Assembly (NCBI RefSeq): GCF_036311905.1
Contig: NZ_JAZDCH010000017.1
Span: 87,192 to 151,191, forward strand
DNA: 64,000 nucleotides
DNA from: Brachybacterium sp036311905
GTDB lineage: Bacteria > Actinomycetota > Actinomycetes > Actinomycetales > Dermabacteraceae
Direction: 5' to 3'
Part shown: piece by piece, positions 55,419 through 64,000 of the stretch
How the letters are laid out: each line of letters begins with the position of its first letter
Numbering within the stretch: the first letter of the stretch is position 1
Program-made: the position numbers and the translations under genes
The notes under the pieces: generated by a model
Told to the model about the DNA's origin: nothing
Seen by the model: only the letters and a program-made list of their open reading frames with translations
Database searches by the model: none

Positions 55419-56060
55419 ATGTTCACCGGAATCATCGAGGAGCTCGGCACGATCGAATCCCTCGAGCACCCCCAGGAGGTCCCCGCGGATCCGTCGGCCC
55501 CAGGCCGCCCCGCGCGCCTGCGGATCCGCTCGCCCCACGTGCTCGAGGGGATCCGCCTCGGCGACTCGATCGCCGTCGACGGCTGCTGCCTGACCGTCAC
55601 CTCCCACGACGGGACCACCTGGACCGCCGACGTCATCGCGACCACCCTCGCCGCGACGGCCCTCGGCTCCCGCGCACCCGGCGACCGGGTCAACCTCGAG
55701 CGCTGCGTGCGGGCCGACGGGCGGCTCGACGGACACATCGTCCAGGGCCACGTCGACGGCATCGGCCGGATCACCGGTCGCACCGAGGCGGGCGGCACGA
55801 CCCTCCTGCGCCTCGAGCTCCCGGACGGCCTCGAGCGGTACGTCGTGGACCGCGGCTCCCTCGCCGTCGACGGGGTGAGCCTGACCGTCGCGGGGATCAC
55901 CGGCGCGGAGGTCAGCATCGGCCTGATCCCCGAGACCCTCGACCGCACCACCCTCGGCCGGCGGACCGTGGGCGACGTGGTCAATCTCGAGGTGGACGTG
56001 CTGGCGAAGTACGTCGAGCGGCTCGCCGGCCGGCTGCTGCCGACGGGGGCGGACCGATGA
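55419..56060 (+). CDS. ribE: Riboflavin synthase alpha chain
   Basis: A 213-residue riboflavin synthase with two repeated lumazine-binding barrels. Repeat one starts MFTGIIEELGTIESL and has DSIAVDGCCLTVTS; repeat two has GHIVQGHVDGIGRITGR and GSLAVDGVSLTVAGI. It converts two 6,7-dimethyl-8-ribityllumazine to riboflavin and the pyrimidine precursor. ATG 55419 with AAAGGA upstream is preferred over a GTG at 55398. Its stop overlaps the ribBA start by four bases. Confidence 0.95.
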   Translation: MFTGIIEELGTIESLEHPQEVPADPSAPGRPARLRIRSPHVLEGIRLGDSIAVDGCCLTVTSHDGTTWTADVIATTLAATALGSRAPGDRVNLERCVRADGRLDGHIVQGHVDGIGRITGRTEAGGTTLLRLELPDGLERYVVDRGSLAVDGVSLTVAGITGAEVSIGLIPETLDRTTLGRRTVGDVVNLEVDVLAKYVERLAGRLLPTGADR

Positions 56061-57328
56061 GCGGCCTGCGCCTGGACCCCGTCGGCCGTGCCGTGGAGGA
56101 GATCGCGGCCGGTCGATCGGTGGTCGTGGTCGACGATGCCGATCGCGAGAACGAGGGCGACCTGATCCTCGCCGCCGAGTGCGCCACCCCCGAGCTGATC
56201 GCCTTCGCGGTGCGCCACTCGAGCGGGCTGCTCTGCGCGCCGATGGAGGCCGCACGGGCCGACCGGCTCGAGCTGCCGCTCATGGTCGAGCACAGCACCG
56301 ACCCCCTGCGCACCGCGTACACCGTGAGCGTCGACGCCGCCGCCGGTGTCACCACCGGCATCTCGGCCGCGGACCGCGCCCGCACCCTCCGCGTGCTCGG
56401 CGGGGCGGGAACCTGCGCCGCCGATCTCATCCGCCCCGGGCACGTGCTGCCGCTGCGCGCTCGACCGGGCGGGGTGCTCGAGCGTCGCGGACACACCGAG
56501 GCCGCGGTCGACCTCGCCCGCCTCGCGGGACGCGAGGCCGTGGGGATGATCGTCGAGCTGGTCCACGACGACGGGACGATGATGCGCGGTCCGGCGCTGC
56601 GGGACTTCGCCGACCGGCACGGCCTGGCCCTGATCTCGATCGAGGCCCTCGTCGCCCATCGCCGGGAGATCGAGGAGACCGACCTGCTGGTCGTCGAGGA
56701 ATCCGCCCTGCAGGTCACCGCACCGGTCCCGCTGCCCACGCCGCACGGCCTCTTCTCGGCGCTCGCCGTGACCGACGGCGCCGCCGAGCACCTCGTGCTC
56801 GTCCTCGGCGAGGTCGACGCGCCGGGGCCGGTCCTCACCCGGGTGCACTCCGAGTGCGTCACCGGGGATGTGCTCCGCTCGCACCGCTGCGACTGCGGCC
56901 CGCAGCTGCAGGAGTCCCTCGCCCGGATCGCCGACCGCGGCCGCGGCGTGCTCGTGCTGCTGCGCGGCCACGAGGGGCGGGGCATCGGCCTCGCGCAGAA
57001 GCTGCGGGCCTACGCCCTGCAGGATGCCGGCCGCGACACCGTCGAGGCGAACCTCGACCTGGGCCTGCCCGTCGACGCCCGCGACTTCTCCGTCGTGCCG
57101 CGGATCCTCGCGCACCTCGGCGTCGGCGCGGTCGACCTGCTGACCCACAACCCCGAGAAGATCGAGGCGCTGCGCGCCGGCGGGGTCGACGTGCACGGCG
57201 TCGTCGACCTCGACCCCCACCCCACCCCCGAGAACCTCACCTATCTCACCACCAAGCGGGACCGCCTGGGGCATCGCCTGATCGGCCTCCCCTCGACCCA
57301 CACCCTCACGAACGGAGACCCCTCATGA
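56057..57328 (+). CDS. ribBA: Bifunctional RibBA (DHBP synthase/GTP cyclohydrolase II)
   Basis: A 423-residue fusion. The N-terminal DHBP synthase (about 1-205) has VVVDDADRENEGDLILAAEC and the RPGGVLERRGHTEAAVDLAR region. The C-terminal GTP cyclohydrolase II has zinc ligands in CVTGDVLRSHRCDCGPQLQ and the GHEGRGIGLAQKLRAYALQD active site. It feeds both branches of riboflavin synthesis. Overlaps ribE and ribH by four bases each, so the operon is tightly coupled. Confidence 0.96.
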   Translation: MSGLRLDPVGRAVEEIAAGRSVVVVDDADRENEGDLILAAECATPELIAFAVRHSSGLLCAPMEAARADRLELPLMVEHSTDPLRTAYTVSVDAAAGVTTGISAADRARTLRVLGGAGTCAADLIRPGHVLPLRARPGGVLERRGHTEAAVDLARLAGREAVGMIVELVHDDGTMMRGPALRDFADRHGLALISIEALVAHRREIEETDLLVVEESALQVTAPVPLPTPHGLFSALAVTDGAAEHLVLVLGEVDAPGPVLTRVHSECVTGDVLRSHRCDCGPQLQESLARIADRGRGVLVLLRGHEGRGIGLAQKLRAYALQDAGRDTVEANLDLGLPVDARDFSVVPRILAHLGVGAVDLLTHNPEKIEALRAGGVDVHGVVDLDPHPTPENLTYLTTKRDRLGHRLIGLPSTHTLTNGDPS

Positions 57329-57789
57329 GCGGACACGGCGCCCCCGCCCCGCAGCTCACCGCCCGCCCCGGCACCCGACTCGCCGTCGTCGCCGCCTCCT
57401 GGCACCGCGAGGTGATGGACGGCCTGCTCGCCGGCGCGCTCGCTGCGGCCCGCGAGGCCGGCGTCGAACCGACGGTGGTGCGCGTCCCCGGATCCTTCGA
57501 GCTGCCGGTGGTCGCGGACCGGCTCGCCCGCACCCACGACGCGGTCGCGGCGCTCGGCGTCGTGATCCGCGGCGGGACCCCGCACTTCGACTACGTGTGC
57601 GCGGCGGCGACCGACGGGCTCTCCCGGGTCGCCCTGGACCACGGCGTCCCCGTCGGCTTCGGCTTGCTGACCTGCGACGACGAGGAGCAGGCGCGTGATC
57701 GCGCCGGGCTTCCCGGATCCCGCGAGGACAAGGGGCGCGAGGCGGTCGCGGCGGCTCTGGAGACGGCCGCGGTCCTCGCCGCGCTCTGA
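57325..57789 (+). CDS. ribH: 6,7-Dimethyl-8-ribityllumazine synthase
   Basis: A 154-residue lumazine synthase with ligand strands LAVVAASWHREVMDGLLAGA, VRVPGSFELPVVADRLARTH and LGVVIRGGTPHFDYVCAAAT, plus PVGFGLLTCDDEEQARDRAG. It condenses the RibD product with the RibBA product and usually forms pentamers or capsids. The ATG overlaps the ribBA stop. Last gene of the FMN-controlled operon. Confidence 0.96.
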   Translation: MSGHGAPAPQLTARPGTRLAVVAASWHREVMDGLLAGALAAAREAGVEPTVVRVPGSFELPVVADRLARTHDAVAALGVVIRGGTPHFDYVCAAATDGLSRVALDHGVPVGFGLLTCDDEEQARDRAGLPGSREDKGREAVAAALETAAVLAAL

Positions 57790-58026
57790 TCCGGCGGCGG
57801 ATTCCCCTGCGGCTCGGGGGCGGCTCGGTGACGGCTCGGTCACCGTCCAGTCATCGTCTTGGGGGTCGCGACCGCAGACGCGCCTGTGCCGCGCGAGGGG
57901 GTCGGGAGGTGTACGGGACCTCGTCCGAGGACCCCCGGACCCCGTCCAGAGGCCGTTCCAGGCCGCCTGGGAGGCTCTCCGCGGTGACTTCTCCACAGGA
58001 ACGGGGCGTCGAATAGGTTTCACGCC

Positions 58027-58051
58027 CCTCCTCCGATAGAATCGGCGGAGG
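58027..58051. promoter_or_regulatory. Dyad over candidate gyrB -10
   Basis: Arms 58027-58037 and 58041-58051 are reverse complements except at one position, with centre aga. The plus-strand -10-like TAGAAT spans the centre (58037-58042). An operator for repressor binding or an extruded hairpin are both possible. No good -35 is present. Confidence 0.45.
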
Positions 58052-58121
58052 TTCGGCCGACGTCCCTGACGTCCCGGTGGACTGCGAAGCCGTCGGTTCG
58101 AGCACAGCGGCCTCCGGGGCC

Positions 58122-58139
58122 CGCGCGCGCGTGCGCGCG
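58122..58139. other. Alternating CG run in gyrB leader
   Basis: Eighteen bases of strict purine-pyrimidine alternation (CG repeats with one GT step). Such runs can adopt Z-DNA under negative supercoiling. Confidence 0.5.
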
Positions 58140-58252
58140 AGGACTCCGCGGGCCGTTCGCGCGTCGGACCGCGGGCCGCTCCCCGTGCCCGGTCGAACCG
58201 CCCCCGGTCGCTCTCCCGACCGGGGACCGAGGACAGCGAGGAGCCACACCAG

Positions 58253-60373
58253 GTGAGCGACAGCGACCGACCCATGCCCGAGCAGGACGCGCCCCAGGGC
58301 GTGCCGGATCCCGTCCCCGCGGCGGAGCCGGCGCCGGATCCCGGACTCAGCGCGGGCGAGAAGGCGGCACGCTCCCCCGAGCACTACGACGCCTCGGACA
58401 TCACCGTCCTCGAGGGACTCGAGGCGGTCCGCAAGCGCCCCGGCATGTACATCGGTTCCACCGGGGAGCGCGGCCTGCACCACATGGTGCAGGAGATCGT
58501 CGACAACTCCGTGGACGAGGCCATGGCCGGTCACGGCGACTCCATCGAGGTGTACCTGCTGGCCGACGGCGGCGTGCGCGTCGTCGACCACGCCCGCGGC
58601 ATCCCCGTCGCCATGCACCCCACCGAGAACAAGCCCGCGGTCGAGCTGGTCCTCACCGTGCTGCACGCCGGCGGCAAGTTCGGCGGCGGCGGCTACGCCG
58701 TCTCGGGCGGTCTGCACGGCGTGGGCTCCTCCGTGGTCAACGCCCTGTCCACCCGGATGGAGGTCGAGATCCGCCGCGACGGCCACGTGTGGCGCCAGGC
58801 CTACGCCCGCGGCGTGCCCGAGGCCCCGCTGGACAAGGGCGAGGCGTCCGACGAGACCGGCACCACCATCACCTTCTGGGCCGATGACGAGATCTTCGAC
58901 GAGACCGTCTACGACTTCGAGACCCTGCGCAAGCGGTTCCAGCAGATGGCCTTCCTCAACAAGGGACTGCGCATCGCGCTGACCGACGAGCGCACCCCCG
59001 ATGCGCAGGACGAGGAGGACGCCGACCTCGTCGACGTCGAGCTCGAGGCCGAGGGCAAGCAGACCGGACCCCGCACCGTCGCCTACCGCTACGAGCGCGG
59101 CCTGCAGGACTTCGTCGAGTTCATCAACTCCGCCAAGCGCGCCGAGGTGATCCACCCCGAGGTGATCTCCTTCGAGGCCGAGGACACCGACGCCCACATC
59201 AGCGTCGAGGTCGCGATGCAGTGGACCGGCTCCTACTCCGAGTCCGTGCACACCTACGCCAACACCATCAACACCCATGAGGGCGGCACCCACGAGGAGG
59301 GCTTCCGCAGCGCGCTGACCGCGATCGTCAACCGCTACGGCAAGGCCCAGGGCATCCTCAAGGAGAAGGACGCCAACCTCACCGGCGAGGACATCCGCGA
59401 GGGCCTCACCGCCGTCGTGTCCGTGAAGCTCGGCGAGCCCCAGTTCGAGGGCCAGACCAAGACCAAGCTGGGCAACACCATCGCCCGCACCTTCATGGTC
59501 AAGGTGATGACAGACCAGCTCACCGACTGGTTCGGCTCCCACCCCGCGGAGGCCAAGGCCATCGTCGCCAAGAGCCAGGCCTCGGCGCTCGCCCGCGAGG
59601 CCGCGCGCAAGGCCCGCGAGGCGACCCGCCGCAAGTCCCCGCTGGAGACCGGCGGCATGCCCGGCAAGCTGCGCGACTGCTCGAGCCGCAACCCCTCCGA
59701 GTGCGAGATCTTCATCGTCGAGGGCGACTCCGCGGGCGGCTCCGCCGTGCAGGGCCGCGACCCGCGCACGCAGGCGATCCTCCCCATCCGCGGCAAGATC
59801 CTCAACGTCGAGAAGGCGCGGCTCGACCGGGCCCTGGACAACCAGGAGGTCCGCTCGCTGATCACCGCCTTCGGCACCGGCATCGGCGAGGACTTCGACG
59901 CGACCAAGCTGCGCTACCACAAGATCATCCTGATGGCCGACGCCGACGTCGACGGCCAGCACATCTGCACCCTACTGCTGACCCTGCTGTTCCGGTACAT
60001 GCGGCCGCTCATCGAGATGGGCCACGTGTTCATCGCGATGCCGCCGCTGTACCGCCTGAAGTGGTCCAACGCCCCGCACGAGTACGTCTTCAGCGACGCC
60101 GAGCGGGACGAGCGGATGACCGCCGGCCGCGCGGCCGGGCGCCGTATCCCCAAGGACAACGGCATCCAGCGCTACAAGGGTCTCGGCGAGATGGACTGGA
60201 AGGAACTGCAGTCCACCACCATGGACCGCGAGTCCCGCACCCTCAAGCAGGTCACCGTGGACGAGGCCGCCGACGCCGACACCATCTTCTCCGTGCTGAT
60301 GGGCGACGACGTCGAGTCCCGGCGCCGCTTCATCCAGGAGAACGCCAAGGACGTCCGCTTCCTCGACATCTGA
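58253..60373 (+). CDS. gyrB: DNA gyrase subunit B
   Basis: A 706-residue GyrB. A Pro/Ala/Asp-rich 40-residue head precedes the GHKL ATPase domain (ITVLEGLEAVRKRPGMYIGS, IVDNSVDEAMAG, GLHGVGSSVVNALS). The TOPRIM domain has IVEGDSAGGSAVQGRDPRTQ and later DADVDGQHI. With GyrA it introduces negative supercoils using ATP. GTG 58253 has GAGGAG nine bases upstream; ATG 58274 is the alternative and would remove seven residues of the head. gyrA follows after 78 bp. Confidence 0.96.
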   Translation: MSDSDRPMPEQDAPQGVPDPVPAAEPAPDPGLSAGEKAARSPEHYDASDITVLEGLEAVRKRPGMYIGSTGERGLHHMVQEIVDNSVDEAMAGHGDSIEVYLLADGGVRVVDHARGIPVAMHPTENKPAVELVLTVLHAGGKFGGGGYAVSGGLHGVGSSVVNALSTRMEVEIRRDGHVWRQAYARGVPEAPLDKGEASDETGTTITFWADDEIFDETVYDFETLRKRFQQMAFLNKGLRIALTDERTPDAQDEEDADLVDVELEAEGKQTGPRTVAYRYERGLQDFVEFINSAKRAEVIHPEVISFEAEDTDAHISVEVAMQWTGSYSESVHTYANTINTHEGGTHEEGFRSALTAIVNRYGKAQGILKEKDANLTGEDIREGLTAVVSVKLGEPQFEGQTKTKLGNTIARTFMVKVMTDQLTDWFGSHPAEAKAIVAKSQASALAREAARKAREATRRKSPLETGGMPGKLRDCSSRNPSECEIFIVEGDSAGGSAVQGRDPRTQAILPIRGKILNVEKARLDRALDNQEVRSLITAFGTGIGEDFDATKLRYHKIILMADADVDGQHICTLLLTLLFRYMRPLIEMGHVFIAMPPLYRLKWSNAPHEYVFSDAERDERMTAGRAAGRRIPKDNGIQRYKGLGEMDWKELQSTTMDRESRTLKQVTVDEAADADTIFSVLMGDDVESRRRFIQENAKDVRFLDI

Positions 60374-60451
60374 CCGTCGGCCCCGGCGCAGCGCCCCGCG
60401 CGCCCGGGACCCGTCCCCAGATCCGGCCCCACCCGAAAGGCCTTCCCTGCC

Positions 60452-63325
60452 ATGAGCGACACCCCGCAGGACCCGACCGTTCCCGAGAACGGCTCCGAGC
60501 AGAACCCCTCCGCCGACTCCCCGTCGGCCGACTCCCCGTCGGCAGCCGGCACCCCCGCCCCGCCCGCCGGACCGACGCCCGACGGCGCCACCGAGTTGAG
60601 CGCGGCCGAGGCCGCCGACCGGACCGTCACCCTCGTCGATCCCCTCGACGACGGGGAGGTCGACCGCATCACCCAGGTCGACCTCAACCACGAGATGCAG
60701 CGCTCGTACCTCGACTACGCGATGAGCGTGATCGTCTCCCGCGCGCTGCCCGACGTGCGCGACGGCCTCAAGCCCGTGCACCGCCGCATCGTCTACGCGA
60801 TGTACGACGGCGGCTACCGCCCCGACCGCTCCTTCTCGAAGTGCGCGAAGGTCGTCGGCGAGGTCATGGGCAACTACCACCCCCACGGCGACACCGCGAT
60901 CTACGACGCCATGGTGCGCCTCGTGCAGCCGTGGTCGATGCGCTACCCGCTGATCCTCGGCCAGGGCAACTTCGGCTCCGCCGGCGACGACGGCGCGGCC
61001 GCCCCCCGGTACACCGAGTGCAAGATGGCGCCGCTCGCCCTCGAGCTGGTCCGCGACATCGACCAGGACACCGTGGACATGCAGGGCAACTACGACAACA
61101 CCGTCGACGAGCCCTCCGTGCTGCCCGCCCGCTTCCCGAACCTGCTGGTCAACGGCTCCGCCGGCATCGCCGTGGGCATGGCCACGAACATCCCGCCGCA
61201 CAACCTGCGCGAGGTCGCCGAGGCCGTCCAGTGGCTGCTGCAGAACCACGAGGCGACCAAGCCGGAGCTGCTCGAGGCGTGCCTGCGGTTCATCAAGGGC
61301 CCCGACTTCCCGACCGGCGCCACCATCGTGGGCACCAAGGGCATCGAGGAGGCGTACCGCACCGGCCGCGGCTCCATCACCCAGCGCGCCGTGGTCTCCA
61401 CCGAGGAGATCAACGGGCGCATGGCGCTCGTCGTCACCGAGCTGCCGTACCAGGTCAACCCCGACACCCTGGCCCGCAAGATCGCGGAGATGGTCAAGCT
61501 CGGCAAGATCCAGGGCATCGCCGACATCACCGACGAGACCTCGGGCCGCACCGGTCAGCGCCTGGTGATCACCCTCAAGCGCGACGCCGTGGCGAAGGTG
61601 GTGCTGAACAACCTCTACAAGCACACCCAGCTGCAGGAGAACTTCTCCGCGAACATGCTCGCGCTCGCGAACGGCGTGCCGCGGACCCTGTCGATCGACT
61701 CCTTCGTGCGCGAGTGGACGAAGCACCAGATCGACGTCATCGTGCGCCGCACCCGCTTCCGGCTGAAGAAGGCCGAGGAGCAGATCCACATCTACCGCGG
61801 CTACCTCAAGGCGCTCGACGCGCTCGACGAGGTCATCGCCCTGATCCGCCGCTCGCCCGACGCGGACCAGGCGCGCACCGGTCTGATGGAGCTGCTGGAG
61901 ATCGACGAGGTCCAGGCCAACGCCATCCTCGCCATGCAGCTGCGCCGCCTGGCCGCCCTCGAGCGGCAGCAGATCATCGAGCGCCACGACGAGCTGCAGG
62001 CCCTCATCGAGGAGTACGAGGCGATCCTCGCCGACCCGGCACGGCAGCGGCAGATCGTCTCCGAGGAGCTCACGGAGATCGTCGACAAGTACGGCGACGA
62101 CCGCCGCACCCGGATCCTGCCCTTCGACGGCGACATGTCGATGGAGGACCTCATCCCCGAGGAGGACGTGGTCGTCACCATCACCCGCGGCGGGTACGTC
62201 AAGCGCACCCGCGCCGACCAGTACCGCGCGCAGAAGCGCGGCGGGAAGGGCGTGCGCGGCGCCTCGCTGCGGGCCGACGACGTGGTGGAGCACTTCTTCA
62301 CCACCACCACGCACCGCTGGCTGCTGTTCTTCACCAACCAGGGTCGCGTCTACCGCGCCAAGGGCTACGAGATGCCGGAGGCTCCGCGCGACTCGAAGGG
62401 CCAGCACATCGCGAACCTCATGGCCTTCCAGCCGGACGAGCGCATCGCCTCGGTCCTCGCGATCGACAGCTACGAGGACGCCCAGTACCTCGTGCTCGCG
62501 ACCCGCTCCGGGCTCGTGAAGAAGACCGCCATGACCGCCTTCGACTCGAACCGCACCGGCGGCATCATCGCCATCAACCTGCGCGACGTCGACGGTCCCG
62601 ACGGCACCCGCCCGGACCGCGTGATCGCCGCCCGCGCGGTCGACGCCGACGACCACCTGCTGCTCGTCTCCCGCAACGGCCAGTCCGTGCGCTTCCCCGC
62701 CGAGGACGAGGTGCTGCGCCCCACCGGCCGCGCCACCTCCGGCGTCACCGGCATGAAGTTCCGCCACGACGACGAGCTGCTCGCCATGGACGTGGTCCGT
62801 CCTGACCGATTCGTGGTCACGGTGACCGACGGCGGCTTCGCCAAGCGCACCTCGGTCGACGAGTACCGGGTGCAGGGTCGCGGCGGCCTCGGCATCCGCG
62901 TCGCCAAGCTGCCCGACGACCGCGGCCACCTGGTCGGCGCCGCGGTGGTCGACGAGACCGACGAGCTGCTGGTCGTCATGGAGCGCGGCCGCGTGGTCCG
63001 CTCCAAGGTGGCCGAGGTGCCGCCGAAGGGCCGCACCACCATGGGCGTCACCTTCGCCAAGCCTGACGCGGGCGACCGCATCCTGCTCGTCACCACGAGC
63101 CCCGAGTCCGAGGAGGACCTCGAAGAAGCTGCCGGGGCCGCCGGGGCCGACGTGGTTGAGGGTGCCGACGTGGTTGCTGTGGCCGAGGGGGACGCCGGGG
63201 CCGACGGAGATGCTGTGGAGATCTCCGCGGCCGACGGCGACGCCTCCGCGCCCGCGGACAGCGATGATCTAGGCTCGGATCCGTCCGCCCCGTCCCCCGC
63301 GGGTGACGACGAGAACGAGGAGTGA
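60452..63325 (+). CDS. gyrA: DNA gyrase subunit A
   Basis: A 957-residue GyrA. The breakage-reunion domain begins after a 60-residue disordered head (RSYLDYAMSVIVSRALPDVR), with the quinolone region HPHGDTAIYDAMV and catalytic Tyr in PRYTECKM. The C-terminal beta-pinwheel has the GyrA-box RAQKRGGKGVRG. The last 90 residues are an acidic Ala/Asp/Glu tail. It cleaves and reseals DNA. The residue matching E. coli Ser83 is Thr and the Asp87 position is Asp, so no classic quinolone-resistance change is visible. Confidence 0.97.
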   Translation: MSDTPQDPTVPENGSEQNPSADSPSADSPSAAGTPAPPAGPTPDGATELSAAEAADRTVTLVDPLDDGEVDRITQVDLNHEMQRSYLDYAMSVIVSRALPDVRDGLKPVHRRIVYAMYDGGYRPDRSFSKCAKVVGEVMGNYHPHGDTAIYDAMVRLVQPWSMRYPLILGQGNFGSAGDDGAAAPRYTECKMAPLALELVRDIDQDTVDMQGNYDNTVDEPSVLPARFPNLLVNGSAGIAVGMATNIPPHNLREVAEAVQWLLQNHEATKPELLEACLRFIKGPDFPTGATIVGTKGIEEAYRTGRGSITQRAVVSTEEINGRMALVVTELPYQVNPDTLARKIAEMVKLGKIQGIADITDETSGRTGQRLVITLKRDAVAKVVLNNLYKHTQLQENFSANMLALANGVPRTLSIDSFVREWTKHQIDVIVRRTRFRLKKAEEQIHIYRGYLKALDALDEVIALIRRSPDADQARTGLMELLEIDEVQANAILAMQLRRLAALERQQIIERHDELQALIEEYEAILADPARQRQIVSEELTEIVDKYGDDRRTRILPFDGDMSMEDLIPEEDVVVTITRGGYVKRTRADQYRAQKRGGKGVRGASLRADDVVEHFFTTTTHRWLLFFTNQGRVYRAKGYEMPEAPRDSKGQHIANLMAFQPDERIASVLAIDSYEDAQYLVLATRSGLVKKTAMTAFDSNRTGGIIAINLRDVDGPDGTRPDRVIAARAVDADDHLLLVSRNGQSVRFPAEDEVLRPTGRATSGVTGMKFRHDDELLAMDVVRPDRFVVTVTDGGFAKRTSVDEYRVQGRGGLGIRVAKLPDDRGHLVGAAVVDETDELLVVMERGRVVRSKVAEVPPKGRTTMGVTFAKPDAGDRILLVTTSPESEEDLEEAAGAAGADVVEGADVVAVAEGDAGADGDAVEISAADGDASAPADSDDLGSDPSAPSPAGDDENEE

Positions 63326-63330
63326 CCCCC

Positions 63331-63906
63331 ATGAGCTCGAGCGACTCGAGGACGACCACGTCCGCCGAGGAGACGTCCAAGATGCCCGTGGTCGAGGATT
63401 CCGCGAGCTCGTCCCGCACCGGGAAGGGCTCCGGGAGCTCCGCGAAGGGTTCCGGGAGCACCTCGAAGGGCTCGGGGAACGCCGCGAAGGGCGCGAGCCG
63501 CAGCCCCGTCAAGGCGGCGGCGAGTCCCTCGACCTGTGAGCGCCGCGGCCCGCGCCGTGTGCGTCTGACCCTCTCGCGGATCGACCCGTTCTCCGTGATG
63601 AAGCTGTCGCTGCTGATCGGCATCGCCATCGGCATCGCGACCGTGGTGGCCGTCGCGCTGCTGTGGAACCTGGTGGACGCGGTGGGCCTGTGGGCCTCCA
63701 TCGACCAGCTCGGCCGCGACCTCAACAGCGGGGACCCGCTGCCCTTCATGACCTTTTTCGAGTTCGAGAAGTTCTTTTCCTACGGCGTGATCGTGGCCGT
63801 GGTGAACGTCGTGATCATCACCGCGCTCGGTACGCTGCTGGCCTTCCTCTACAACCTCGTCGCCGCACTGCTCGGCGGCCTCCGGATGACCTTCACCGAC
63901 GAGTGA
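63331..63906 (+). CDS. DUF3566 membrane protein
   Basis: A 191-residue protein of the DUF3566 family that follows gyrA in actinobacteria. A Ser/Gly/Lys-rich head (1-70) precedes the domain with RRVRLTLSRIDPFSVMKLSL and two membrane helices (about 93-113 and 150-180). The cytoplasmic head and two-helix core resemble CrgA-like envelope factors, but no function is proven. ATG 63331 has GAGGAG eight bases upstream and lies 5 bp past the gyrA stop, so the genes are co-transcribed. Confidence 0.85.
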   Translation: MSSSDSRTTTSAEETSKMPVVEDSASSSRTGKGSGSSAKGSGSTSKGSGNAAKGASRSPVKAAASPSTCERRGPRRVRLTLSRIDPFSVMKLSLLIGIAIGIATVVAVALLWNLVDAVGLWASIDQLGRDLNSGDPLPFMTFFEFEKFFSYGVIVAVVNVVIITALGTLLAFLYNLVAALLGGLRMTFTDE

Positions 63907-64000
63907 CGCCCGGGGCCCCGCCTCACCCCGCACCACGGCGCCTGAGGGAGCATGTTCTGGGGAAAATAGGCCCCTAGGGGTCCGCGTGTGGTGTGGGGGG
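63907..64000. other. Window end, no gene seen
   Basis: No gene begins before the edge. CCCCTAGGGG (63971-63980) is a perfect 10-bp palindrome, and aaaatagg just before it could be part of a promoter. A tRNA-Ile often follows this gene in relatives, but none starts here. Confidence 0.35.

Larger units (their letters stand above)
57790..58252. other. ribH-gyrB intergenic region and gyrB leader
   Basis: A 463-bp gap without a gene. It holds a -10-like TAGAAT (58037-58042) embedded in a dyad (58027-58051), a long alternating purine-pyrimidine run (58122-58139) and the gyrB ribosome binding site GCGAGGAG (58236-58243). The untranslated leader would be about 200 nt. Confidence 0.55.

Noticed and set aside
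60540..60560. Quinolone-resistance variant in gyrA
   Set aside because: The region HPHGDTAIYD has Thr at the Ser83-equivalent and Asp at the Asp87-equivalent, which are common natural states, not resistance changes.
63971..63980. CCCCTAGGGG palindrome at the window end as a terminator
   Set aside because: It has no loop, so it cannot form a normal RNA hairpin, and the context is cut by the window edge.

Overview
The window is high-GC actinobacterial chromosome from around the replication origin. The order rpmH-dnaA-dnaN-recF-gyrB-gyrA, the rpsF-ssb-rpsR-rplI operon, the rsmG-parA-parB block and the split murJ/pseudokinase pair suggest Micrococcales. Brachybacterium or a close relative is my best guess, but it is an inference from gene order and protein style, not a database match.

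Layout. 1-19.6 kb is a mixed metabolic stretch: VOC-fold protein, DksA-type zinc finger, lone AAA ATPase, LarC, cupin, the ppsA/ppsR pair, two CNNM/CBS proteins, a hydrolase, a 5'-truncated DUF4091 gene, an MscS-like channel, SelO, a NYN nuclease, tRNA-Leu and an amino-acid permease. 19.1-20.9 kb is the rpsF operon behind a probable S6:S18 leader. 21-28.8 kb holds a large catalase, an unknown membrane protein, a class A PBP and the CCA-adding enzyme. 28.9-38.3 kb is an envelope/redox block: DUF6049, MurJ, a MurJ-associated pseudokinase, a small anchored protein, TrxB and a thioredoxin-fold protein without the active-site cysteines.

38.3-41.9 kb is a 3.6-kb gene-free region carrying about 14 parS-like palindromes, with DnaA-box-like clusters on both sides. 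Next to it lies parB, whose product has a roughly 285-residue disordered insertion. Then come parA, rsmG, jag, yidC, yidD, rnpA and rpmH on the minus strand, and dnaA, dnaN, recF and a DUF721 gene on the plus strand, with the likely oriC between dnaA and dnaN. An FMN riboswitch precedes ribD-ribE-ribBA-ribH, and gyrB, gyrA and a DUF3566 gene close the window.

The strongest unusual signals are: the compact parS array and its long-linker ParB; a three-way-junction fold next to a 17-codon ORF with its own promoter and a perfect Shine-Dalgarno, upstream of a hydrolase; four acidic-T-[VI]-x-R-P motifs in the MurJ-associated pseudokinase; DnaA boxes inside dnaA; and several genes with a TANNNT -10 element 6-7 nt before the start codon, implying leaderless mRNAs.
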